Shown here: positions 1 through 7,229 of the stretch, piece after piece
Layout: the number at the start of each line of letters is the position of its first letter
Numbering within the stretch: the first letter of the stretch is position 1
Notes under the pieces: model-generated
What the model saw: only the letters and a program-made list of their open reading frames with translations
Told to the model about the DNA's origin: nothing
Databases searched by the model: none
DNA from: Alcanivorax sp.
GTDB lineage: Bacteria > Pseudomonadota > Gammaproteobacteria > Pseudomonadales > Alcanivoracaceae
Assembly (NCBI GenBank): GCA_007135015.1
Contig: SLJS01000264.1
Location: 1 to 11,383, forward strand
Reading direction: 5' to 3'
Length of the DNA: 11,383 nucleotides
Position numbers and translations under genes: made by a program

Positions 1-309
1 AGCGGCCATGGCCGCCAACTGTATACGCCGGTTGGCGATTTCGAATTTATTCAACTTAAGCCCGAATTGATGCAAGACGGCATCGTCTGGAGCAACACGC
101 ATTTACCCTTTATGGAAGCCACTGCGGAAAAAGCGCTGATGGACTGCCTCTATGTTTCAACCAGAAAAGGCAACCGCTTTGCCAGCATGCCAGAGCTCGA
201 TATGGATGAAATCGATATCAAACGCCTTAACCGGCTAATAAGTGATGCGCCCGTGCCAAAAAGCATAAAAAACTCCATTGAAAAACAGCTTTCATACCGG
301 ACGGGATAA
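1..309 (+). CDS. AbiEi-like antitoxin/regulator, C-terminal part (5' end outside the window)
   Basis: The reading frame is open from the first base and ends at a TAA at 307-309, giving about 102 residues. The stretch ATAEKALMDCLYVSTRKG followed by RFASMPELD is typical of the C-terminal region of AbiEi-family proteins, in which an '(A)xxEKALlDlly' segment is conserved. Family members are antitoxins and autorepressors of type IV toxin-antitoxin/abortive infection modules; an N-terminal winged helix, not visible here, binds DNA. The partner AbiEii nucleotidyltransferase gene normally follows directly, but 310-653 cannot encode it, so this is an orphan or a decayed module. Codon use is visibly more AT-rich than in the genes to the right, which suggests transfer from elsewhere. 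The internal TTG at 67 is not a real start because coding potential continues upstream. The family call is from memory of the motif. Confidence 0.72.
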   Translation, partial: SGHGRQLYTPVGDFEFIQLKPELMQDGIVWSNTHLPFMEATAEKALMDCLYVSTRKGNRFASMPELDMDEIDIKRLNRLISDAPVPKSIKNSIEKQLSYRTG

Positions 310-310
310 C

Positions 311-378
311 CACCCCGCAACAGCGATCACCGGGCACCTCTGAACAAGGCGTGAGACACAGCTGATCCGGGCGGGGTG
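311..378. repeat. 8-bp perfect inverted repeat 52 bp apart
   Basis: CACCCCGC at 311-318 is the exact reverse complement of GCGGGGTG at 371-378. It begins two bases after the stop codon of the AbiEi-like gene. The enclosed sequence includes GGGCACCTCTGAACAA (332-347), which resembles terminal sequences I associate with IS5-type elements, but no matching inverted end and no transposase are present. It could be a remnant of an element or a chance repeat in GC-rich DNA. Confidence 0.3.
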
Positions 379-597
379 ACTACCCCTGTAAATTCGTGGC
401 TGAGCGGTCTTGCATCTTTGCGCATGCTTGGTGGTTCCCGGCCGGAATTTGAGCGGGCTGGAAGCAAATCCGGGGCACGCACTACTTTTGCCGGCAGAGG
501 GTATTTTTTGTTTATCCGAGCCCCGGATGGGATTTTCCCGGATCTCGCGCATCTCGTGCCGCATCTCTCTGGTCCTGATATCACTACCATTTATCCA

Positions 598-624
598 TCC
601 CAGGGTGGGAATTGCCGAGCAATT
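598..624. promoter_or_regulatory. Two adjacent short palindromes upstream of the diguanylate cyclase
   Basis: TCCCA-GGG-TGGGA (598-610) is directly followed by AATTGC-CGA-GCAATT (610-624), then TTGG. Both are perfect. Their position 30 bases before the ATG at 654 suits an operator or a leader hairpin, or a weak terminator for upstream transcription. Their presence argues against the TTG at 612 as the start of the next gene. Confidence 0.35.
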
Positions 625-653
625 TTGGTAGTCGTGAAAAACAGGGCTCAGGG

Positions 654-1826
654 ATGCGGGGAAAGACGGTGGCCAGGACCAAGGCGCTGGACAAGTTCAT
701 GGAGCTGCTGGATTGGCAGAATCTGGGCAAGTCCTGTTTTGTCGCGGCAATGGCCCTGGGGCTGGCCAACCTGTTCGCCCTCTGGACCGCTATCACCTTT
801 TCCTTCACCGACTTTGGTGACACCTACCTGGATCCATACTTTGCCACCATGGCGCTCGTGCTGCACACCTCCGCCATGGTTTTCTGGACGCTGGTGCTGT
901 TGCTCGGCTTCAACCTGTACCGCCGCAACCGCAACCCGGACTGGTTCAGCTATCTGGTATTGGCTGCCTATCCGGGCTTGCTGGTGCCCGGGGCGTGGAT
1001 TTATGGCTGGGCCACCCTGCCGGCGGGGTTGATTCTGGTGGGCTCCGTGCTGGTGGGCCTGGTGCTGTTCGAGTTAAAGCTGGCACGTTTTGCGCTTGCC
1101 ACCGCGGCGATATTTTTTTCACTCCTGGTTGGCCTGACCATTTCTGGCCACCTTCCCTACGCGCCGCTGTTTGCCGTGCACCCACTCAGTGGTGACCAGG
1201 TTAGTCGCTACTATCTTGTCTCGGAACTGGTGCTGGCGTCGCCTTTCTTTGTTTGCAGCACGTTGATCGCAGCCATGATCATTATTAGCTGGCGCAAACG
1301 TGAGGACTTGGTCGCCCGGCTCTCGATGACCGATGAACTCACCGGCGTCTCCAACCGGCGCGCTATCATCAACACCCTGGATCACGAGCTGGCGCGCAGT
1401 CAGCGCACCGGCACACCGCTTACGCTGGCCATGCTCGACCTGGACCACTTCAAGCAGATCAACGATACCTACGGCCACGATGCCGGCGATCAGGTGCTAC
1501 GGGACGTCACGCAACGACTGGAAGGCGCGCTCAGGCAAACCGATTTCATCGGGCGCCTCGGAGGCGAGGAGTTTCTGCTGATTCTTATCGGCACCTCACC
1601 GGACACTGCCACCCGGGCCCTGGAACGCTGTCGCCGGGCGGTGAGCGCCACCCCGATTCAGGCCACCAGGGATGTCTCGCTGACGGTCACCGCCAGCTTC
1701 GGCTACTGCACCGTGCAGCCAACTGCGGAAGAAGATGCCCACACTTTGCTCGTAAGGGCCGACGAAGCGCTTTATGCCGGAAAGGCAGCGGGCAGGGATT
1801 GTGTTAGCGAGTGGCAGCCCGCGTAA
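654..1826 (+). CDS. Membrane-anchored diguanylate cyclase (GGDEF)
   Basis: Makes the second messenger cyclic di-GMP from two GTP. From the ATG at 654 the protein has 390 residues. Residues about 27-212 contain roughly six hydrophobic segments (near 27-50, 65-89, 97-118, 121-139, 144-164, 190-212) that form a membrane sensor region I cannot assign to a named domain such as MASE or 7TMR. A GGDEF domain follows, starting at SMTDELTGVSNRRA (224-237), with LDLDHFKQIND (261-271) and the active-site loop GGEEF at 303-307. RQTD at 294-297 lies exactly five residues before the loop, the position of the RxxD inhibitory site, so product feedback inhibition is expected. There is no EAL or HD-GYP domain. 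The start is uncertain: TTG 612 and GTG 669 (preceded by GGGGAAAG) are also in frame. The gene stands alone and converges with trkH; the ligand is unknown. Confidence 0.93.
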   Translation: MRGKTVARTKALDKFMELLDWQNLGKSCFVAAMALGLANLFALWTAITFSFTDFGDTYLDPYFATMALVLHTSAMVFWTLVLLLGFNLYRRNRNPDWFSYLVLAAYPGLLVPGAWIYGWATLPAGLILVGSVLVGLVLFELKLARFALATAAIFFSLLVGLTISGHLPYAPLFAVHPLSGDQVSRYYLVSELVLASPFFVCSTLIAAMIIISWRKREDLVARLSMTDELTGVSNRRAIINTLDHELARSQRTGTPLTLAMLDLDHFKQINDTYGHDAGDQVLRDVTQRLEGALRQTDFIGRLGGEEFLLILIGTSPDTATRALERCRRAVSATPIQATRDVSLTVTASFGYCTVQPTAEEDAHTLLVRADEALYAGKAAGRDCVSEWQPA

Positions 1827-1837
1827 GGGCTGGCACT
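1810..1837 (+). terminator. Hairpin over the stop codon of the diguanylate cyclase gene
   Basis: AGTGGCAGCCC (1810-1820) pairs with GGGCTGGCACT (1827-1837) with one mismatch in 11, leaving the six-base loop GCGTAA that contains the stop codon. No run of T follows, so it is a terminator-like or mRNA-stabilising hairpin and not a classical intrinsic terminator. The following bases to 2038 hold no recognisable gene. Confidence 0.45.
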
Positions 1838-2038
1838 GTGGCATATGCAAACGCGCTGCGCGATTTCCGGATGCCCATCCAGCTGGCTTTTCATCCTGTG
1901 GGCCGAGCGCCATCTCCTCGGGGAAGCCATCCATAGTAACGGTAACCCCCGCCCCCGGCTCCACTGGAACCGCAGCAGTTCGAAAATTCCGGGGTCCTCG
2001 GCCGCATCACCGAACGTCCTGACGCAGCCATTCCGACC

Positions 2039-2057
2039 AGCCGCCGCGCTGGCGGCT
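2039..2057 (-). terminator. Hairpin at the end of trkH
   Basis: AGCCGCC-GCGCT-GGCGGCT is a perfect 7-bp stem with a 5-base loop. On the minus strand it begins at the last base of the trkH stop codon (TAA at 2059-2057). It is followed by TGGTCGG with no T-run, so it may only partly terminate the five-gene transcript or protect its 3' end. Confidence 0.4.
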
Positions 2058-3517
2058 TACTGCCTCCAGAACATCGGCGACAACAGTACAAGGATGGTGA
2101 AGATCTCCAGGCGCCCGAGCAGCATGCCCAGGCACATGACCCACTTGGCGGTGGTGGAGATGCCGGCGTAGCCGTCGGCAACGCCAGCGATGCCCACGCC
2201 CAGGTTGTTCAGTGAGGCGGCGGTGGTCGACAGGGCCGTGGTGGAGTCCATGCCCGTGCCCATGAAGATGAACGCCATGATAATGGCGATAAAGAGGTAG
2301 ACCCCCACAAAGCCCCATACCGCGTGGAGAATCCGGTCATCCACGGGGCGGTTGCCGAAGCGCAGCGCAAAGACGCCGCTGGGATGAATCAGTCGGCGCA
2401 CTTCGCGCATGCTGTGCTGGAAGATCAGCCCGGGGCGCACCACCTTCAGCCCCGCCGCGGTGGAACCCGCGCAGCCGCCCACGAAACTGATCATCACCAG
2501 GAAATAGGGAACAAAGCCCGGCCAGGCGCTGGCGTCGGTGGTGGTCAGGCCGGTGCCGGTGCCGAAGGAGACCACCTGGAAGAGGGTCTCACGAAAGGTT
2601 GCGCTTCCGTCCGTGTAGGCACCCCAGGCCCAGAGCGCGCCGGCAGTGATGACGATGTAGGCAAGCAGCAGCATTATGAACAGACGGAATTCCGGGTCCA
2701 GCACATAGGCCAGCAGGCTTCTGCTGCGCACCGCCGCGAAGTGAAGCGCGAAGCTGATGGTCGCCAGGATCATGAAGGTGATGGCGATAAGCTCGACCGC
2801 CAGGCTGTCGTACACGGCGAAACTCGCATCGTGCATGGCAAGGCCGCCCGAGGACACAGTGGTAAAACTGCCGCCGATGGCTTCCAGCCAGTCCATGCCC
2901 GCCATGCGATACAGCACCGCGCAGGCAATGGTAAAGAAGATATAGATGTACCAGAGGCTCTTGGCGGTCTCGGCGATGCGCGGGGTGAGCTTGGCCTCCT
3001 TCATGGGGCCGGGAATCTCGGCCTTGTACAGCTGCATGCCGCCGACGCCCAGCATGGGCAGGATGGCGATGGCCAGGATGATGATGCCCATGCCGCCGAG
3101 AAAATGCAGCTGCTGGCGGTAGTAGCGTATCGACTGGGGCAGCTCCTCGATGCCGGAGAGCACACTCGAGCCGGTGGTGGTCAGCCCGGATGTGGATTCG
3201 AATACTGCGTCGGTGACGCTCAGGTCCGTGGCCGGGCTGATCAGAAACGGCAGCGCCCCGCTGCCACTGAGCACCACCCAGAAAAGGGTGACCACCAGAA
3301 AGCCGTCGCGGGTCTGCAGTTCCGCGCGCTGGCGCATGAAAGGCATCCACAGCAGCAGCCCGCCCGCCAGCAACAGTCCGAATGAGATCAGAAACGGCAG
3401 CTCGCCGTCTTCGGCGAAGTACCAGGAAACCGCGGCAGGCGGGATCATGGTGAAACTGAACACCATGAGCAGCAGTCCGCAAATCTTTCCGATCAGCCCG
3501 CCGTGCATGTTGGCCAT
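2057..3517 (-). CDS. trkH: Trk potassium uptake channel subunit TrkH
   Basis: Inner-membrane K+ translocating subunit of the Trk system, working with the cytoplasmic gate TrkA. The 486 residues are close to the usual length of about 483. Four pore-loop repeats are visible: GLTTTGSS (111-118), TVSSGG (220-225), FGTGTGLTTTD (318-328) and SLNNLGVG (435-442), each providing a filter glycine. GGCAGSTAAGLK (347-358) matches the gating-loop region and LLGRLEIF (466-473) is the conserved C-terminal signature, with its arginine at 469. About ten to twelve hydrophobic segments are present. The gene follows trkA by 5 bp and the AGGGAG ribosome site overlaps the trkA stop codon, so translation is probably coupled. 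The ATG at 3517 sits very close to that site; the in-frame ATG at 3508 (483 residues) has better spacing and is a real alternative. Confidence 0.97.
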   Translation of the reverse strand: MANMHGGLIGKICGLLLMVFSFTMIPPAAVSWYFAEDGELPFLISFGLLLAGGLLLWMPFMRQRAELQTRDGFLVVTLFWVVLSGSGALPFLISPATDLSVTDAVFESTSGLTTTGSSVLSGIEELPQSIRYYRQQLHFLGGMGIIILAIAILPMLGVGGMQLYKAEIPGPMKEAKLTPRIAETAKSLWYIYIFFTIACAVLYRMAGMDWLEAIGGSFTTVSSGGLAMHDASFAVYDSLAVELIAITFMILATISFALHFAAVRSRSLLAYVLDPEFRLFIMLLLAYIVITAGALWAWGAYTDGSATFRETLFQVVSFGTGTGLTTTDASAWPGFVPYFLVMISFVGGCAGSTAAGLKVVRPGLIFQHSMREVRRLIHPSGVFALRFGNRPVDDRILHAVWGFVGVYLFIAIIMAFIFMGTGMDSTTALSTTAASLNNLGVGIAGVADGYAGISTTAKWVMCLGMLLGRLEIFTILVLLSPMFWRQ

Positions 3518-3522
3518 GCTCC

Positions 3523-4899
3523 CTAGAAGAAGGTGAAGCCCACCTGGAAGAGTCGTTCCACGTCGCGAATGTGGCGCTTGTCGATCAGGAACAGGATGAC
3601 ATGATCGCCGGGCTCCACCACCACGTCGTCATGGGCGATCAGCACCTTTTCGCCGCGCACGATGGCACCGATGGTCGCGCCCTCGGGCAGGTCGATCTCC
3701 TCGAGCCGGCGGCCGACCACCTTCGAGTTGCTGCGGTCACCGTGGGCGATGGCCTCGATGGCCTCGGCCGCGCCCCGGCGCAGCGAGTGCACGTTGACCA
3801 CCTCGCCGAGGCGCACATGGCGCAGCAGGGTGCCGATGGTGGCCTGCTGTGGAGAGATGGCGATGTCGATGTCATGACCCTGCACCAGGTCCACGTAGGA
3901 CGGGTTGTTGATCAGTGTCATCACCTTGCGCGCGCCCAGGCGCTTGGCCAGCAGCGAAGCCATGATATTGGCCTCGTCGTCGTTGGTCAGCGCGCAGAAG
4001 ACATCGGTGTTCTCGATGTTGGCGCGGATCTGCAGGTCCCGCTCGGTGGCGAGCCCGTTGAGCACCACGGAGCGCTGCAGGGTCTCGGAAAGGGTCTGTG
4101 CCCGCCGGCGGCTGCGTTCCAGGACCTTGATGATATAGCGCTGTTCCAGATTGCGGGCCAGCCGGTAGCCGATGTTGCCCCCGCCGGCAATGACGATGCG
4201 CTTGTAGCCGTGTTCCAGTCTGCGCAGCTCGCTCATCACGGCGCGGATGTCATTGCGCGCGGCCACGAAGAAGACTTCGTCGTCCGCTTCGATGACGGTG
4301 TTGCCCTCGGGGATGATCGGGCGGTTGCGCCGGAAGATGGCCGCCACCCGGGTGTCCACATTGGGCATGTGCTTGCGCAGCTCGCGAAGCTGGTTGCCCA
4401 CCAGCGGGCCGCCATAGAAGGCCCGCACCGCCACCAGCTGCACCTTGCCCTCGGCGAAGTTGAGCACCTGCAGTGCTCCGGGGTGATCGATCAGCCTGTG
4501 GATGTAGTCGGTGACGATCTGCTCGGGGCTGATGGTCAGGTCAATGGGGATGGCGTGATTGCCGAAGAGGTTGCCCCGTCGCGGAAAGTACTTGCGGCTG
4601 CGGATCCGGGCAATCTTCTTGGGGGTGCGGAACAGGGTATAGGCCACCTGACAGGCGACCATGTTCACTTCGTCACTGTTGGTCACCGCCACCAGCAGGT
4701 CCGCGTCCTGGGCGCCCGCTTCACGCAGCACCGAGGGCCAGGAACAGTGGCCGGCCACGGTCTTGATGTCCATGCGGTCGCCTAGCTCGCGCAGACGATC
4801 GCGGTCCAGGTCCACAACGGTGATGTCGTTGCGTTCGCCGGAAAGGTTCTCCGCGACGGTGCCGCCCACCTGGCCGGCGCCGAGAATGATGATCTTCAT
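3523..4899 (-). CDS. trkA: Trk system potassium uptake regulatory protein TrkA
   Basis: Peripheral cytoplasmic NAD(H)/nucleotide-binding gate of the TrkH channel. The 458 residues equal the length known for the Escherichia coli protein. It is a duplicated RCK protein: the first Rossmann motif is GAGQVG at 7-12 with acidic D30 ending strand 2, and the second is GGGNIG at 239-244 with E261 in the equivalent place. Each RCK-N half is followed by an RCK-C half (about 140-225 and 370-455). The ATG at 4899 lies 27 bp after rsmB; no strong ribosome site precedes it, but upstream translation reaches close by. Having trkA and trkH side by side means one transcript supplies both channel and gate; in several gammaproteobacteria trkH lies elsewhere. 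Confidence 0.98.
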   Translation of the reverse strand: MKIIILGAGQVGGTVAENLSGERNDITVVDLDRDRLRELGDRMDIKTVAGHCSWPSVLREAGAQDADLLVAVTNSDEVNMVACQVAYTLFRTPKKIARIRSRKYFPRRGNLFGNHAIPIDLTISPEQIVTDYIHRLIDHPGALQVLNFAEGKVQLVAVRAFYGGPLVGNQLRELRKHMPNVDTRVAAIFRRNRPIIPEGNTVIEADDEVFFVAARNDIRAVMSELRRLEHGYKRIVIAGGGNIGYRLARNLEQRYIIKVLERSRRRAQTLSETLQRSVVLNGLATERDLQIRANIENTDVFCALTNDDEANIMASLLAKRLGARKVMTLINNPSYVDLVQGHDIDIAISPQQATIGTLLRHVRLGEVVNVHSLRRGAAEAIEAIAHGDRSNSKVVGRRLEEIDLPEGATIGAIVRGEKVLIAHDDVVVEPGDHVILFLIDKRHIRDVERLFQVGFTFF

Positions 4900-4926
4900 A
4901 GGCGGGCTTCCGACCCCGTTTCCCGG

Positions 4927-6240
4927 TCAGTTGCGTTTCCTGTGCAGCCGGGCGAAATAGAAACCGTCCTGGCCCCCGGTCTGCGGAAGCAGCTGCACAC
5001 CCGTGCGGGCGGCATTGGCCGGCCCTGGTGCATGCGTGTCCTCACTGGCGTCCGGATGATCCCCCAGAAATGCGCGCACCACCTGCTCGTTCTCCTGCGC
5101 CAGCGCGGAACAGGTGGCATAGACCAGCGCCCCGCCCGGTCGTATGAGCGGCCATAATGCCCCCACCATGCGTAGCTGTAAACCGGCCAGCTCCCTGATG
5201 TCCGAGGCCCGTCGGTGCCACTTGCTGTCGGGCTGGCGGCGCAGGATGCCGGTGGCCGAACAGGGTGCGTCCAGCAGGATGGCGTCGAAGGGCTCGCCGT
5301 CCCACCATTGCTCGGGCCGGGTGGCGTCGCCGGCGAGCAGGGTTGCCTCCGCGTCCAGGCGTTCCATGTTTTCCCGTACCCGCTCGAGCCGGCCGGCGTC
5401 GCGCTCCAGCGCCACCAGCTCCGCCCCGGGAAAGCGCTCGGCGATCTGGCCGGTCTTGCCGCCGGGGGCGGCGCAGGCGTCCAGTATTCGCCCGCCCGCC
5501 GGGACTTCGATCTGCTCCACGGGAAGCTGGGCGGCTTCGTCCTGCACGGAAAACAGCCCGTCCGCGAAGCCGGGCAGCTGCTGCACCGGTAGGGACTTCT
5601 CCAGATACAGGCTCCAGGGTGAAAGCCGGCCCGGTGTGGCATGGATGCCTGCTTCTTCCAGCATGGCCAGCGCTCCGGCCCGGTCGAGCCGGCGGCGGTC
5701 GAAGCGCAGGGTCATGGGCGGCGCCGTGGCCGAGGCCCGGGCCATGTCTTCGGCCTGCTCCGGCCAGTCCTGCTGCCACTGCTTCCAGAGCCAGTCCGGC
5801 AGGGACCAGGCCACTGCGGGAGCCAGCCCGGCCCGCACCGCTGTGGCGTCGGTGCTGGTGGCCTTGCGCAGCACAGCATTGACCAGCCCGGTGGCCCAGG
5901 GGCACTGGAGCTTGCGGCAGATGTCCGGCCAGGCGTTGACCACCGCGTGGGGCGCGCGCTCGCTGAACCAGAGTTCGTGGAGCCCGCAGAGAATGGCCAG
6001 GCGCACCGGCCGGGCCTTGTTGCGAAGCGGGCGGTCCAGCTGCGCCTCCAGCCAGTGCTCGAGCAGCCGGAAGTTGCGGCAGACCCCGAAACACAGGTCC
6101 ATGAACAGGCCCCGGTCGCGGTCTTCCAGTGAGCCCGTGGCGCTGGCCAGCGCCAGGCGCAGGCTGGCGCCCTCGCCCCGGGCCGGCAGCACCTCCAGCA
6201 GGGTCTCCACCGCCTGGCGGCGCGGATCAGGTCCCGCCAA
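4927..6240 (-). CDS. rsmB: 16S rRNA m5C967 methyltransferase RsmB
   Basis: S-adenosylmethionine-dependent enzyme that methylates C967 of 16S rRNA. The 437 residues comprise a NusB-like RNA-binding domain (about 5-135), a linker, and a Rossmann methyltransferase domain. Motif I is DACAAPGGKT (254-263). The two cysteines of RNA m5C methyltransferases are present: C327 in DAPCSATG (release cysteine) and C377 in YATCS (nucleophile). The start is a TTG at 6240 that overlaps the last 14 bases of fmt; GGGAGAG at 6251-6245 gives a well-spaced ribosome site, and the next candidate, GTG at 6210, would remove residues that align with the family's N terminus. The overlap suggests coupling with fmt. Upstream def-fmt and downstream trkA match the order in E. 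coli and Pseudomonas. Confidence 0.97.
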   Translation of the reverse strand: MAGPDPRRQAVETLLEVLPARGEGASLRLALASATGSLEDRDRGLFMDLCFGVCRNFRLLEHWLEAQLDRPLRNKARPVRLAILCGLHELWFSERAPHAVVNAWPDICRKLQCPWATGLVNAVLRKATSTDATAVRAGLAPAVAWSLPDWLWKQWQQDWPEQAEDMARASATAPPMTLRFDRRRLDRAGALAMLEEAGIHATPGRLSPWSLYLEKSLPVQQLPGFADGLFSVQDEAAQLPVEQIEVPAGGRILDACAAPGGKTGQIAERFPGAELVALERDAGRLERVRENMERLDAEATLLAGDATRPEQWWDGEPFDAILLDAPCSATGILRRQPDSKWHRRASDIRELAGLQLRMVGALWPLIRPGGALVYATCSALAQENEQVVRAFLGDHPDASEDTHAPGPANAARTGVQLLPQTGGQDGFYFARLHRKRN

Positions 6241-7195
6241 GGCGCTCTCCCGGCTGAATGAAATCGGGCCGGCCGTGAAGCAGATCCCCCACCGTCATGG
6301 CCCGCTTGCCCGGGCGCTGCACGCGCAGCAGGCGCAGCGCGCCCTCGCCGGCGGCCACGTCGATTCCCTCGTCCGAAGCGCGAAGCACTTCTCCGGGGGT
6401 TCCCTCGCCGGCGACGGGCGCGGCTTCCTGGATGCGCAGGGTCTCGTTGCGGCACTCCGTCCAGGCCACCGGCCAGGGATTGAAGGCCCGCACCTGGTGC
6501 GCCAGCTCCGGTGCCGGCCGCCACCACTCGATGCGCCCGTCACGGCGTTCGAGCTTGTTGGCGTAGGTGACGCCCTCGGCCGGCTGTGGCCGGGCGGCGG
6601 CCAGGTAGCCGGGCAGGTCCTCGAGCACCGTCAGCAGGGCCCTTGCACCCAGCTCCGCCAGGCGGTCGTGGAGGCTGCCGCCGGTGTCGTCGTCATGGAT
6701 GGGGGTGGTCAGGCTGTGAAGCATGGGTCCGGTGTCCAGGCCTTTCTCCATCTGCATGATGGTCACTCCGGTTTCCGTGTCGCCAGCGGCAATGGCCCGC
6801 TGAATCGGCGCCGCGCCGCGCCAGCGCGGCAGCAGCGAGCCGTGTACGTTGATGCAGCCGTAGCGGGGAATGGCCAGCACCTTCGGGGGTACCAGCAGCC
6901 CGTAGGCCGCCACCACCATCACGTCCGGTTCCAGCGCCTCCAGTTGCCGGCGGATGTCCGCGCCACGGAGCTTCTCCGGTTGCAGCACGGCCAGTTCGCG
7001 CTCCCGGGCCAGCCGGGTGACCGGCGAAGGCTGCAGGTGGCGGCCGCGGCCGGCGGGCCGGTCCGGCTGGGAGAGCACCGCCTCCACCCGGTGACCCGCT
7101 TCAAGCAGGGCCTCCAGGCTGCGTGCGGCGAACTCCGGTGTGCCGGCGAACACGATGCGTGGACGGTCCGGCTTCTCCTGCTGCTGTGGAGCCAT
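6227..7195 (-). CDS. fmt: Methionyl-tRNA formyltransferase
   Basis: Transfers a formyl group from 10-formyltetrahydrofolate to methionyl-initiator tRNA in the cytoplasm. The 322 residues fit the usual length of about 315. The formyltransferase domain covers about 12-215: IVFAGTPEFAARSLEAL at 14-30, and the signature NVHGSLLPRWRGAAPIQ at 116-132. Catalytic residues N116, H118 and D154 (in KGLDTG) keep the spacing known from the E. coli enzyme (N106, H108, D144). The C-terminal OB-like tRNA-binding domain follows from about 220. The ATG at 7195 has AGGA eight bases upstream. The gene is 34 bp after def and overlaps rsmB by 14 bp. Pairing with def is functionally coherent: Fmt adds the formyl group that Def removes. 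Confidence 0.98.
   Translation of the reverse strand: MAPQQQEKPDRPRIVFAGTPEFAARSLEALLEAGHRVEAVLSQPDRPAGRGRHLQPSPVTRLARERELAVLQPEKLRGADIRRQLEALEPDVMVVAAYGLLVPPKVLAIPRYGCINVHGSLLPRWRGAAPIQRAIAAGDTETGVTIMQMEKGLDTGPMLHSLTTPIHDDDTGGSLHDRLAELGARALLTVLEDLPGYLAAARPQPAEGVTYANKLERRDGRIEWWRPAPELAHQVRAFNPWPVAWTECRNETLRIQEAAPVAGEGTPGEVLRASDEGIDVAAGEGALRLLRVQRPGKRAMTVGDLLHGRPDFIQPGERLGGT
6245..6251 (-). promoter_or_regulatory. Ribosome binding site deciding the TTG start of rsmB
   Basis: On the minus strand GGGAGAG lies four bases before TTG 6240, inside the 3' end of fmt. This supports a TTG start for rsmB over the downstream GTG at 6210, which has no comparable site. Confidence 0.6.
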
Positions 7196-7229
7196 GTTGC
7201 GGGTCCTGTCTGGGGGATTAAAAGGAGGC

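Larger units (their letters stand above)
310..653. other. Intergenic stretch without a convincing gene
   Basis: About 340 bases lie between the AbiEi-like stop and the chosen start of the diguanylate cyclase. Frames open here read as low-complexity shadow translations and match no family I recognise. The stretch contains an 8-bp inverted repeat (311-318 with 371-378), a T-rich run near 503-510, and two back-to-back short palindromes at 598-624. No strong sigma-70 promoter is visible; the best match is TTGCCG with a 17-bp gap to TTTATC around 493-521, which is weak. Confidence 0.6.

Noticed and set aside
612..653. TTG at 612 as start of the diguanylate cyclase
   Set aside because: It lies inside a palindrome, has no ribosome site, and the added 14 residues look unlike a membrane-protein N terminus; ATG 654 is preferred, though not proven.
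376..1032. Long plus-strand frame of 218 codons covering the intergenic region and the start of the diguanylate cyclase
   Set aside because: Most of it is a second frame of the cyclase gene with low-complexity W/C/P/R-rich translation; no ribosome site and no family resemblance.
2324..3385. 353-codon plus-strand frame opposite trkH
   Set aside because: Antisense shadow of a clear TrkH gene; histidine-, glutamine- and glycine-rich translation typical of reversed GC-rich coding DNA.
3571..4785. 404-codon plus-strand frame opposite trkA
   Set aside because: Antisense shadow of TrkA, whose two Rossmann motifs are intact; composition is biased and no family is recognisable.
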